A stretch of 64,000 bases of DNA, taken from Heligmosomoides polygyrus polygyrus (taxonomy: Eukaryota > Nematoda > Chromadorea > Rhabditida > Heligmosomidae). The notes below the pieces were generated by a model, which ran no database searches, had not been told where the DNA came from, and worked only from the letters and a program-made list of their open reading frames with translations. The DNA lies in NCBI GenBank assembly GCA_947396885.1, contig OX377206.1, positions 46,235,631 to 46,299,630 of the forward strand. Reading direction: 5' to 3'. Positions within the stretch are counted from its first letter, which is position 1. Each line of letters begins with the position of its first letter. Both the position numbers and the translations under genes were made by a program. This document shows, piece after piece, positions 12,680 through 25,800 of this stretch.

Positions 12680-15600
12680 GGACGACGTCTGCGGCACTTC
12701 TTCTGAACCCTGACGTACGTTGAACGACGTCTAGCTCCCCCCCCCCTAATCATTACGAAAGTTGGACGACGTCTAGGGCACGCCATCTGAATCTCTATGC
12801 ACCTTGGACGACGTCTAGGGCACGCATTCGGAATCCCCGACTCACGAAGGTCGACGTCTAGGGTAGCCTTCTGAATGCTGACGCACGTTGAACGACGTCC
12901 AGTGTTCGCCTTTTGAATCTATACCCACGTTGGGCGACGTCTGCGGCACTTCCTCTGAACCTGACGTACGTTGAACTACGTCTAGCTCCCCCCCCCCCCC
13001 CTAATCATTACGTAAGTTGGACGACGTCTAGGGCACGCCTTCTGAATCCCTATGCACCTTGGACGACGTCTAGGGCACGCATTCAAAATCCCCGACTCAC
13101 GAAGGACGACGTCTGCGGCACTTCTTCTGAACCCTGACGTACGTTGAACGACGTCTAGCTCCCCCTCCTAATTATTACATAAGTTGGACGACATCTAGGG
13201 CACGCCTTCTGAATGCTGACGCACGTTGAACGACGTCCAGTGTTCGCCTTTTGAATCTATACCCACGCTGGGCGACGTCTGCGGCACTTCTTCTGAACCC
13301 TGATGTACGTTGAACGACGTCTAGCTCCCCCTCCTAATTATTACATAAGTTGGACGACATCTAGGGCACGCCTTCTGAATGCTGACGCACGTTGAGCGAC
13401 GTCCAGTGTTCGCGTTTTGAATCTCTACCCACGTTGGGCGACGTCTGCGGCACTTCTTCTGAACCTGAGGTAGTTGAACGACGTCTAGCCCCCCCCCCCC
13501 CTAATCATTACGTAAGTTGGACGACGTCTAGGGCACGCCTTCTGAATCCCTATGCACCTTGGACGACGTCTAGGGCACGCATTCAAAATCTCCGACTCAC
13601 GAAGGACGACGTCTGCGGCACTTCTTCTGAACCCTGACGTACGTTGAACGACGTCTAGCTCCCCCACCCCCTAATCATTACGTAAGTTGGACGACGTCTA
13701 GGGCACGCCTTCTGAATCCCTATGCACCTTGGACGACGTCTAGGGCACGCATTCAAAATCCCCGACTCACGAAGGACGACGTCTAGGGCAGCCTTCTGAA
13801 TGCTGACGCACGTTGAACGACGTCCAGTGTTCGCCTTTTGAATCTCTACCCACGTTGGGCGACGTCTGCGGCACTTCTTCTGAACCTGAGGTAGTTGAAC
13901 GACGTCTAGCCCCCCCTAATCATTACGTAAGTTGGACGACGTCTAGGGCACGCCTTCTGAATCCCTATGCACCTTGGACGACGTCTAGGGCACGCATTCA
14001 AAATCTCCGACTCACGAAGGACGACGTCTGCGGCACTTCTTCTGAACCCTGACGTACGTCGAACGACGTCTAGCTCCCCCCCCCCCTAATCATCACGTAA
14101 GTTGGACGACGTCTAGGGCACGCCTTCTGAATCCCTATGCACCTTGGACGACGTCTAGGGCACGCATTCAAAATCCCCGACTCACGAAGGACGACGTCTA
14201 GGGTAGCCTTCTGAATGCTGACGCACGTTGAACGACGTCCAGTGTTCGCCTTTTGAATCTATACCCACGTTGGGCGACGTCTGCGGCACTTCTTCTGAAC
14301 CCTGACGTACGTTGAACGACGTCTAGCTCCCCCCCCCCTAATCATTACGAAAGTTGGACGACGTCTAGGGCACGCCATCTGAATCTCTATGCACCTTGGA
14401 CGACGTCTAGGGCACGCATTCGGAATCCCCGACTCACGAAGGTCGACGTCTAGGGTAGCCTTCTGAATGCTGACGCACGTTGAACGACGTCCAGTGTTCG
14501 CCTTTTGAATCTATACCCACGTTGGGCGACGTCTGCGGCACTTCCTCTGAACCTGACGTACGTTGAACTACGTCTAGCTCCCCCCCCCCCCCTAATCATT
14601 ACGTAAGTTGGACGACGTCTAGGGCACGCCTTCTGAATCCCTATGCACCTTGGACGACGTCTAGGGCACGCATTCAAAATCCCCGACTCACGAAGGACGA
14701 CGTCTGCGGCACTTCTTCTGAACCCTGACGTACGTTGAACGACGTCTAGCTCCCCCTCCTAATTATTACATAAGTTGGACGACATCTAGGGCACGCCTTC
14801 TGAATGCTGACGCACGTTGAACGACGTCCAGTGTTCGCCTTTTGAATCTATACCCACGCTGGGCGACGTCTGCGGCACTTCTTCTGAACCCTGATGTACG
14901 TTGAACGACGTCTAGCTCCCCCTCCTAATTATTACATAAGTTGGACGACATCTAGGGCACGCCTTCTGAATGCTGACGCACGTTGAGCGACGTCCAGTGT
15001 TCGCGTTTTGAATCTCTACCCACGTTGGGCGACGTCTGCGGCACTTCTTCTGAACCTGAGGTAGTTGAACGACGTCTAGCCCCCCCCCCCCCTAATCATT
15101 ACGTAAGTTGGACGACGTCTAGGGCACGCCTTCTGAATCCCTATGCACCTTGGACGACGTCTAGGGCACGCATTCAAAATCTCCGACTCACGAAGGACGA
15201 CGTCTGCGGCACTTCTTCTGAACCCTGACGTACGTTGAACGACGTCTAGCTCCCCCACCCCCTAATCATTACGTAAGTTGGACGACGTCTAGGGCACGCC
15301 TTCTGAATCCCTATGCACCTTGGACGACGTCTAGGGCACGCATTCAAAATCCCCGACTCACGAAGGACGACGTCTAGGGCAGCCTTCTGAATGCTGACGC
15401 ACGTTGAACGACGTCCAGTGTTCGCCTTTTGAATCTCTACCCACGTTGGGCGACGTCTGCGGCACTTCTTCTGAACCTGAGGTAGTTGAACGACGTCTAG
15501 CCCCCCCTAATCATTACGTAAGTTGGACGACGTCTAGGGCACGCCTTCTGAATCCCTATGCACCTTGGACGACGTCTAGGGCACGCATTCAAAATCTCCG

Positions 15601-17440
15601 ACTCACGAAGGACGACGTCTGCGGCACTTCTTCTGAACCCTGACGTACGTCGAACGACGTCTAGCCCCCCCCCCCCCCTAATCATCACGTAAGTTGGACG
15701 ACGTCTAGGGCACGCCTTCTGAATCCCTATGCACCTTGGACGACGTCTAGGGCACGCATTCAAAATCCCCGACTCACGAAGGACGACGTCTAGGGTAGCC
15801 TTCTGAATGCTGACGCACGTTGAACGACGTCCAGTGTTCGCCTTTTGAATCTATACCCACGTTGGGCGACGTCTGCGGCACTTCTTCTGAACCCTGACGT
15901 ACGTTGAACGACGTCTAGCTCCCCCCCCCCCTAATCATTACGAAAGTTGGACGACGTCTAGGGCACGCCATCTGAATCTCTATGCACCTTGGACGACGTC
16001 TAGGGCACGCATTCGGAATCCCCGACTCACGAAGGTCGACGTCTAGGGTAGCCTTCTGAATGCTGACGCACGTTGAACGACGTCCAGTGTTCGCCTTTTG
16101 AATCTATACCCACGTTGGGCGACGTCTGCGGCACTTCCTCTGAACCTGACGTACGTTGAACTACGTCTAGCTCTCCCCCCCCCCCCTAATCATTACGTAA
16201 GTTGGACGACGTCTAGGGCACGCCTTCTGAATCCCTATGCACCTTGGACGACGTCTAGGGCACGCATTCAAAATCCCCGACTCACGAAGGACGACGTCTG
16301 CGGCACTTCTTCTGAACCCTGACGTACGTTGAACGACGTCTAGCTCCCCCTCCTAATTATTACATAAGTTGGACGACATCTAGGGCACGCCTTCTGAATG
16401 CTGACGCACGTTGAACGACGTCCAGTGTTCGCCTTTTGAATCTATACCCACGCTGGGCGACGTCTGCGGCACTTCTTCTGAACCCTGATGTACGTTGAAC
16501 GACGTCTAGCTCCCCCTCCTAATTATTACATAAGTTGGACGACATCTAGGGCACGCCTTCTGAATGCTGACGCACGTTGAGCGACGTCCAGTGTTCGCGT
16601 TTTGAATCTCTACCCACGTTGGGCGACGTCTGCGGCACTTCTTCTGAACCTGAGGTAGTTGAACGACGTCTAGCCCCCCCCCCCCCTAATCATTACGTAA
16701 GTTGGACGACGTCTAGGGCACGCCTTCTGAATCCCTATGCACCTTGGACGACGTCTAGGGCACGCATTCAAAATCTCCGACTCACGAAGGACGACGTCTG
16801 CGGCACTTCTTCTGAACCCTGACGTACGTTGAACGACGTCTAGCTCCCCCACCCCCTAATCATTACGTAAGTTGGACGACGTCTAGGGCACGCCTTCTGA
16901 ATCCCTATGCACCTTGGACGACGTCTAGGGCACGCATTCAAAATCCCCGACTCACGAAGGACGACGTCTAGGGCAGCCTTCTGAATGCTGACGCACGTTG
17001 AACGACGTCCAGTGTTCGCCTTTTGAATCTCTACCCACGTTGGGCGACGTCTGCGGCACTTCTTCTGAACCTGAGGTAGTTGAACGACGTCTAGCCCCCC
17101 CTAATCATTACGTAAGTTGGACGACGTCTAGGGCACGCCTTCTGAATCCCTATGCACCTTGGACGACGTCTAGGGCACGCATTCAAAATCTCCGACTCAC
17201 GAAGGACGACGTCTGCGGCACTTCTTCTGAACCCTGACGTACGTCGAACGACGTCTAGCTCCCCCCCCCCCTAATCATCACGTAAGTTGGACGACGTCTA
17301 GGGCACGCCTTCTGAATCCCTATGCACCTTGGACGACGTCTAGGGCACGCATTCAAAATCCCCGACTCACGAAGGACGACGTCTAGGGTAGCCTTCTGAA
17401 TGCTGACGCACGTTGAACGACGTCCAGTGTTCGCCTTTTG
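12680..17440 (+). repeat. 1.59-kb higher-order unit in three tandem copies
   Basis: The rare F variant CATTACGAAAGTTGG occurs at 12,751, 14,343 and 15,936, offsets of 1,592 and 1,593 bp. Between these marks the full order of units is the same, including B with CATTCGGAATCC, F preceded by GAACTACGTC, E with TTCCTCTG, D with GTTCGCG after GTTGAGCGACG, and the E ending CCTGAGGTAGTTG. The last copy diverges near 17,440, where D changes from ATCTATACCC to ATCTCTACCC. Most copy-to-copy differences are in C-tract length. High identity at kilobase scale implies recent unequal exchange or amplification. Confidence 0.92.
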
Positions 17441-20000
17441 AATCTCTACCCACGTTGGGCGACGTCTGCGGCACTTCTTCTGAACCTGAGGTAGTTGAAC
17501 GACGTCTAGCCCCCCCCCCTAATCATTACGTAAGTTGGACGACGTCTAGGGCACGCCTTCTGAATCCCTATGCACCTTGGACGACGTCTAGGACACGCAT
17601 TCAAAATCTCCGACTCACGAAGGACGACGTCTAGGGTAGCCTTCTGAATGCTGACGCACGTTGAACGACGTCCAGTGTTCGCCTTTTGAATCTCTACCCA
17701 CGTTGGGCGACGTCTGCGGCACTTCTTCTGAACCTGAGGTAGTTGAACGACGTCTAGCCCCCCCCCTAATCATTACGTAAGTTGGACGACGTCTAGGGCA
17801 CGCCTTCTGAATCCCTATGCACCTTGGACGACGTCTAGGGCACGCATTCAAAATCTCGACTCACGAAGGACGACGTCTGCGGCACTTCTTCTGAACCCTG
17901 ACGTACGTTGAACGACGTCTAGCTCCCCCTCCTAATTATTACATAAGTTGGACGACATCTAGGGCACGCCTTCTGAAGGCTGACGCACGTAGAACCACGT
18001 CCAGTGTTCGCCTTTCGAATCTCTACCCACGTTGGGCGACGTCTGCGGCACTTCTTCTGAACCCTGACGTACGTTGAACGACGTCTAGCCCCCCCCCCTA
18101 ATCATTACATAATTTGGACGGCGTCTGGGGCACGCCTTCTGAATGCTGACGCACGTTGAACGACGTCCAGTGTTCGCCTTTTGAATCTCTACCCACGTTG
18201 GGCGACATCTGCGGCACTTCTTCTGAACCCTGACGTACGTTGAACGACGTCTAGCTCCCCCCCCCCTAATCATGACGTAAGTTGGACGACGTCTAGGGCA
18301 CGCCTTCTGAACGCTGACGCACATTGAAAGACGTCCAGTGTTCGCCTTTTGAATCTCTACCCACGTTGGGCGACGTCTGCGGCACTTCTTCTGAACCCTG
18401 ACGTACGTTGAACGACGTCTAGCTCCCCCCTCACCCCTAATCATTACGTAAGTTGGACGACGTCTAGGGCACGCCTTCTGTATCCCTATGCACCTTGGAC
18501 GACGTCCAGTGTTCGCCTTTTGAATCTCTACCCACGTTGGGCGACGTCTGCGGCACTTCTTCTGAAACTGACGTACGTTGAACGACGTCTAGCTCCCCCC
18601 TAATCATTACGTAAGTTGGACGACGTCTAGGGCACGCCTTCTGAATCCCTATGCACCTTGGACGACGTCTAGGGCACGCATTCAAAATCCCCGACTCACG
18701 AAGGTCGACGTCTAGGGTAGCCTCCTGAATGCTGACGCACGTTGAACGACGTCCAGTGTTCGCCTTTTGAATCTCTACCCACGTTGGGCGACGTCTGCGG
18801 CACTTCTTCTGAACCTGAGGTAGTTGAACGACGTCTAGCCCCCCCCTAATCATTACGTAAGTTGGACGACGTCTAGGGCACGCCTTCTGAATCCCTATGC
18901 ACCTTGGACGACGTCTAGGGCACGCATTCAAAATCTCCGACTCACGAAGGACGACGTCTGCGGCACTTCTTCTGAACCCTGACGTACGTTGAACGACGTC
19001 TAGCTCCCCCCCCCCCCTAATCATTACGTAAGTTGGACGACGTCTAGGGCACGCCTTCTGAATCCCTATGCACCTTGGACGACGTCTAGGGCACGCATTC
19101 AAAATCCCCGACTCACGAAGGACGACGTCTAGGGTAGCCTTCTGAATGCTGACGCACGTTGAACGACGTCCAGTGTTCGCCTTTTGAATCTCTACCCACG
19201 TTGGGCGACGTCTGCGGCACTTCTTCTGAACCTGAGGTAGTTGAACGACGTCTAGCCCCCCCCCCTAATCATTAGGTAAGTTGGACGACGTCTAGGGCAC
19301 ACCTTCTGAATCCCTATGCACCTTGGACGACGTCTAGGGCACGCATTCAAAATCTCGACTCACGAAGGACGACGTCTGCGGCACTTCTTCTGAACCCTGA
19401 CGTACGTTGAACGACGTCTAGCTCCCCCTCCTAATTATTACATAAGTTGGACGACATCTAGGGCACGCCTTCTGAATGCTGACGCACGTAGAACCACGTC
19501 CAGTGTTCGCCTTTCGAATCTCTACCCACGTTGGGCGACGTCTGCGGCACTTCTTCTGAACCCTGACGTACGTTGAACGACGTCCAGCCCCCCCTAATCA
19601 TTACATAATTTGGACGGCGTCTGGGGCACGCCTTCTGAATGCTGACGCACGTTGAACGACGTCCAGTGTTCGCCTTTTGAATCTCTACCCACGTTGGGCG
19701 ACATCTGCGGCACTTCTTCTGAACCCTGACGTACGTTGAACGACGTCTAGCTCCCCCCCTAATCATGACGTAAGTTGGACGACGTCTAGGGCACGCCTTC
19801 TGAACGCTGACGCACATTGAAAGACGTCCAGTGTTCGCCTTTTGAATCTCTACCCACGTTGGGCGACGTCTGCGGCACTTCTTCTGAACCTGAGGTAGTT
19901 GAACGACGTCTAGCCCCCCCCCCCTAATCATTACGTAAGTTGGACGACGTCTAGGGCACGCCTTCTGAATCCCTATGCACCTTGGACGACGTCTAGGGCA
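17440..20000 (+). repeat. Region 4: 1.5-kb duplication
   Basis: About 17,500-18,380 matches about 19,000-19,880 at offset 1,499 (for example the short-C F at 17,921 and 19,420). Between the copies lies a stretch rich in F-A-B-E and F-A-B-C-D-E repeats. The 18,300-18,440 part carries the AAAGACGTCC form of D and the CTCACCCC form of F that otherwise mark region 1, which suggests exchange with that block or common origin. Confidence 0.82.
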
Positions 20001-20951
20001 CGCATTCAAAATCCCCGACTCACGAAGGACGACGTCTAGGGTAGCCTTCTGAATGCTGACGCACGTTGAACGACGTCCAGTGTTCGCCTTTTGAATCTCT
20101 ACCCACGCTGGGCGACGTCTGCGGCACTTCTTCTGAACCCTGACGTACGTTGAACGACGTCTAGCTCCCCCCTAATCATTACGTAAGTTGGACGACGTCT
20201 AGGGCACGCCTTCTGAATGCTGACGCACGTTGAACGACGTCCAGTGTTCGCCTTTTGAATCTCTACCCACGTTGGGCGACGTCTGCGGCATTTCTTCTGA
20301 ACCGTGACATACGTTGAACGACGTCTAGCTCCCCCCCCACCTAATCATTACGTAGGTGGGACGACGTCTAGGGTACGCCTTCTGAATCCCTATGCACCTT
20401 GGACGACCTCTAGGGCACGCCTTCTGAATGCTGACGCACGTTGAGCGACGTCCAGTGTTCGCCTTTTGAATCTCTACCCACGTTGGGCGACGTCTGCGGC
20501 ACTTCTTCTGAACCCTGACGTACGTTGAACGACGTCTAGCCCCCCCCCCCCTAATCATTACATAATTTGGACGGCGTCTGGGGCACGCTTTCTGAATGCT
20601 GACGCACGTTGAACGACGTCCAGTGTTCGCCTTTTGAATCTCTACCCACGTTGGGCGACATCTGCGGCACTTCTTCTGAACCCTGACGTACGTTGAACGA
20701 CGTCTAGCTCCCCCCCCCCTAATCATTACGTAAGTTGGACGACGTCTAGGGCACGCCTTCTGAATGCTGACGCACGTTGAACGACGTCCAGTGTTCGCCT
20801 TTTGAATCTCTACCCACGCTGGGCGACGTCAGCGGCACTTCTTCTGAACCGTGACATACGTTGAACGACGTCTAGCCCCCCCCCCCCCACCTAATCATTA
20901 CGAAGGTGGGACGACGTCCAGGGTACGTCTTCTGAATGCTGACGCACGTTG

Positions 20952-20993
20952 AACGACGTCCAGGGTTCGCCTTTTGAATGCTGACGCACGTTG
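20952..20993 (+). repeat. Chimeric D/C unit
   Basis: This 42-bp unit begins like D (AACGACGTCCAGGGTTCGCC, TTTTGAAT) and ends like C (GCTGACGCACGTTG). The same chimera, with GGGTTCGCC, recurs at about 22,920, 24,260, 24,970, 25,890, 26,600, 28,690, 30,310, 32,710, 36,670, 37,370, 38,780, 39,500, 42,410, 44,220, 45,170, 47,360, 50,080, 51,300 and 53,100. It usually stands between a C-type unit and a normal D, so it adds one unit to the repeat. Confidence 0.88.
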
Positions 20994-21868
20994 AACGACG
21001 TCCAGTGTTCGCCTTTTGAACCTCTACCCACGTTGGGCGACGTCTGCGGCACTTCTTCTGAATCTGAGGTAGTTGAACGACGTCTAGCCCCCCCCCCTAG
21101 TCATTTCATAATTTGGACGACGTCTAGGGCACGCCTTCTGAATCCCTATGCACCTTGGACGACGTCTAGGGCACGCATTCAAAATCCCCGACTCACGAAG
21201 GACGACGTCTAGGGTAGCCTTCTGAATGCTGACGCACGTTGAACGACGTCCAGTGTTCGCCTTTTGAATCTCTACCCACGCTGGGCGACGTCTGCGGCAC
21301 TTCTTCTGAACCCTGACGTACGTTGAACGACGTCTAGCTCCCCCTCCTAATTATTACATAAGTTGGACGACATCTAGGGCACGCCTTCTGAATGCTGACG
21401 CACGTTGAACGACGTCCAGTGTTCGCCTTCTGAATCTCTACCCACCCTGGGCGACGTCTGCGGCACTTCTTCTGAACCCTGACGTACGTTGAACGACGTC
21501 TAGCTCCCCCCTAATCATTACGTAAGTTGGACGACGTCTAGGGCACGCCTTCTGAATGCTGACGCACGTTGAACGACGTCCAGTGTTCGCCTTTTGAATC
21601 TCTACCCACGTTGGGCGACGTCTGCGGCATTTCTTCTGAACCGTGACATACGTTGAACGACGTCTAGCCCCCCCCCCCCACCTAATCATTACGTAGGTGG
21701 GACGACGTCTAGGGTACGCCTTCTGAATCCCTATGCACCTTGGACGACCTCTAGGGCACGCCTTCTGAATGCTGACGCACGTTGAGCGACGTCCAGTGTT
21801 CGCCTTTTGAATCTCTACCCACGTTGGGCGACGTCTGCGGCACTTCTTCTGAACCCTGACGTACGTTG

Positions 21869-22032
21869 AACGACGTCTAGCTCCCCCTCCTAATTATTAC
21901 ATAAGTTGGACGACATCTAGGGCACGCCTTCTGAATGCTGACGCACGTTGAACGACGTCTAGCTCCCCCTCCTAATTATTACATAAGTTGGACGACATCT
22001 AGGGCACGCCTTCTGAATGCTGACGCACGTTG
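21869..22032 (+). repeat. Two F-C' dimers (82-bp period) lacking D and E
   Basis: F at 21,869-21,908 is followed by C' at 21,909-21,950, then directly by another F at 21,951-21,990 and C' at 21,991-22,032. The junction GCACGTTG to AACGACGTCTAGCTCC at 21,950 joins C' to F without D and E. This is the only C'-to-F junction I noticed, and an exception to the rule that F follows E. Confidence 0.9.
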
Positions 22033-22839
22033 AACGACGTCCAGTGTTCGCCTTCTGAATCTCTACCCACCCTGGGCGACGTCTGCGGCACTTCTTCTGA
22101 ACCCTGACGTACGTTGAACGACGTCTAGCTCCCCCCTAATCATTACGTAAGTTGGACGACGTCTAGGGCACGCCTTCTGAATGCTGACGCACGTTGAACG
22201 ACGTCCAGTGTTCGCCTTTTGAATCTCTACCCACGTTGGGCGACGTCTGCGGCATTTCTTCTGAACCGTGACATACGTTGAACGACGTCTAGCCCCCCCC
22301 CCACCTAATCATTACGTAGGTGGGACGACGTCTAGGGTACGCCTTCTGAATACCTATGCACCTTGGACGACCTCTAGGGCACGCCTTCTGAATGCTGACG
22401 CACGTTGAGCGACGTCCAGTGTTCGCCTTTTGAATCTCTACCCACGTTGGGCGACGTCTGCGGCACTTCTTCTGAACCCTGACGTACGTTGAACGACGTC
22501 TAGCCCCCCCCCCTAATCATTACATAATTTGGACGGCGTCTGGGGCACGCTTTCTGAATGCTGACGCACGTTGAACGACGTCCAGTGTTCGCCTTTTGAA
22601 TCTCTACCCACGTTGGGCGACATCTGCGGCACTTCTTCTGAACCCTGACGTACGTTGAACGACGTCTAGCTCCCCCCCCCCCCTAATCATTACGTAAGTT
22701 GGACGACGTCTAGGGCACGCCTTCTGAATGCTGACGCACGTTAAACGACGTCCAGTGTTCGCCTTTTGAATCTCTACCCACGCTGGGCGACGTCAGCGGC
22801 ACTTCTTCTGAACCGTGACATACGTTGAACGACGTCTAG

Positions 22840-22855
22840 CCCCCCCCCCCCCCCC
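22840..22855 (+). repeat. Longest C-tract (16 C) of the array
   Basis: Sixteen consecutive C on the plus strand (16 G on the minus strand) in a hairpin-type F unit. An equal tract is at 39,423-39,438 and a 15-C tract at 61,767-61,781. Other F units have from 3 to about 14 C. Exact lengths may be affected by homopolymer error in sequencing. Confidence 0.85.
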
Positions 22856-25800
22856 ACCTAATCATTACGTAGGTGGGACGACGTCCAGGGTACGTCTTCT
22901 GAATGCTGACGCACGTTGAACGACGTCCAGGGTTCGCCTTTTGAATGCTGACGCACGTTGAACGACGTCCAGTGTTCGCCTTTTGAACCTCTACCCACGT
23001 TGGGCGACGTCTGCGGCACTTCTTCTGAATCTGAGGTAGTTGAACGACGTCTAGCCCCCCCCCCCTAGTCATTTCATAATTTGGACGACGTCTAGGGCAC
23101 GCCTTCTGAATCCCTATGCACCTTGGACGACGTCTAGGGCACGCATTCAAAATCCCCGACTCACGAAGGACGACGTCTAGGGTAGCCTTCTGAATGCTGA
23201 CGCACGTTGAACGACGTCCAGTGTTCGCCTTTTGAATCTCTACCCACGCTGGGCGACGTCTGCTGCACTTCTTCTGAACCCTGACGTACGTTGAACGACG
23301 TCTAGCTCCCCCTCCTAATTATTACATAAGTTGGACGACATCTAGGGCACGCCTTCTGAATGCTGACACACGTTGAACGACGTCCAGTGTTCGCCTTCTG
23401 AATCTCTACCCACCCTGGGCGACGTCTGCGGCACTTCTTCTGAACCCTGACGTACGTTGAACGACGTCTAGCTCCCCCCTAATCATTACGTCAGTTGGAC
23501 GACGTCTAGGGCACGCCTTCTGAATGCTGACGCACGTTGAACGACGTCCAGTGTTCGCCTTTTGAATCTCTACCCACGTTGGGCGACGTCTGCGGCATTT
23601 CTTCTGAACCGTGACATACGTTGAACGACGTCTAGCCCCCCCCCCACCTAATCATTACGTAGGTGGGACGACGTCTAGGGTACGCCTTCTGAATCCCTAT
23701 GCACCTTGGACGACCTCTAGGGCACGCCTTCTGAATGCTGACGCACGTTGAGCGACGTCCAGTGTTCGCCTTTTGAATCTCTACCCACGTTGGGCGACGT
23801 CTGCGGCACTTCTTCTGAACCCTGACGTACGTTGAACGACGTCTAGCCCCCCCCCCCCTAATCATTACATAATTTGGACGGCGTCTGGGGCACGCTTTCT
23901 GAATGCTGACGCACGTTGAACGACGTCCAGTGTTCGCCTTTTGAATCTCTACCCACGTTGGGCGACATCTGCGGCACTTCTTCTGAACCCTGACGTACGT
24001 TGAACGACGTCTAGCTCCCCCCCCTAATCATTACGTAAGTTGGACGACGTCTAGGGCACGCCTTCTGAATGCTGACGCACGTTGAACGACGTCCAGTGTT
24101 CGCCTTTTGAATCTCTACCCACGCTGGGCGACGTCAGCGGCACTTCTTCTGAACCGTGACATACGTTGAACGACGTCTAGCCCCCCCCCCCCACCTAATC
24201 ATTACGTAGGTGGGACGACGTCCAGGGTACGTCTTCTGAATGCTGACGCACGTTGAACGACGTCCAGGGTTCGCCTTTTGAATGCTGACGCACGTTGAAC
24301 GACGTCCAGTGTTCGCCTTTTGAACCTCTACCCACGTTGGGCGACGTCTGCGGCACTTCTTCTGAATCTGAGGTAGTTGAACGACGTCTAGCCCCCCCCC
24401 TAGTCATTTCATAATTTGGACGACGTCTAGGGCACGCCTTCTGAATCCCTATGCACCTTGGACGACGTCTAGGGCACGCATTCAAAATCCCCGACTCACG
24501 AAGGACGACGTCTAGGGTAGCCTTCTGAATGCTGACGCACGTTGAACGACGTCCAGTGTTCGCCTTTTGAATCTCTACCCACGTTGGGCGACGTCTGCGG
24601 CATTTCTTCTGAACCGTGACATACGTTGAACGACGTCTAGCTCCCCCTCCTAATTATTACATAAGTTGGACGACGTCTAGGGCACGCCTTCTGAATCCCT
24701 ATGCACCTTGGACGACGTCTAGGGCAAGCATTCAAAATCCCCGACTCACGAAGGACGACGTCTAGGGTAGCCTTCTGAATGCTGACGCACGTTGAACGAC
24801 GTCCAGTGTTCGCCTTTTGAATCTCTACCCACGCTGGGCGACGTCTGCGGCACTTCTTCTGAACCGTGACATACGTTGAACGACGTCTAGCCCCCCCCCC
24901 ACCTAATCATTACGTAGGTGGGACGACGTCCAGGGTACGTCTTCTGAATGCTGACGCACGTTGAACGACGTCCAGGGTTCGCCTTTTGAATGCTGACGCA
25001 CGTTGAACGACGTCCAGTGTTCGCCTTTTGAATCTCTACCCACGTTGGGCGACGTCTGCGGCACTTCTTCTGAACCCTGACGTACGTTGAACGACGTCTA
25101 GCCCCCCCCCCCCCCTAATCATTACATAATTTGGACGGCGTCTGGGGCACGCCTTCTGAATGCTGACGCACGTTGAACGACGTCCAGTGTTCGCCTTTTG
25201 AATCTCTACCCACGTTGGGCGACATCTGCGGCACTTCTTCTGAACCCTGACGTACGTTGAACGACGTCTAGCCCCCCCCCACCTAATCATTACGTAGGTG
25301 GGACGACGTCTAGGGTACGCCTTCTGAATCCCTATGCACCTTGGACGACCTCTAGGGCACGCCTTCTGAATGCTGACGCACGTTGAGCGACGTCCAGTGT
25401 TCGCCTTTTGAATCTCTACCCACGTTGGGCGACGTCTGCGGCACTTCTTCTGAACCCTGACGTACGTTGAACGACGTCTAGCCCCCCCCCCCCCTAATCA
25501 TTACATAATTTGGACGGCGTCTGGGGCACGCTTTCTGAATGCTGACGCACGTTGAACGACGTCCAGTGTTCGCCTTTTGAATCTCTACCCACGTTGGGCG
25601 ACATCTGCGGCACTTCTTCTGAACCCTGACGTACGTTGAACGACGTCTAGCTCCCCCCCTAATCATTACGTAAGTTGGACGACGTCTAGGGCACGCCTTC
25701 TGAATGCTGACGCACGTTGAACGACGTCCAGTGTTCGCCTTTTGAATCTCTACCCACGCTGGGCGACGTCAGCGGCACTTCTTCTGAACCGTGACATACG

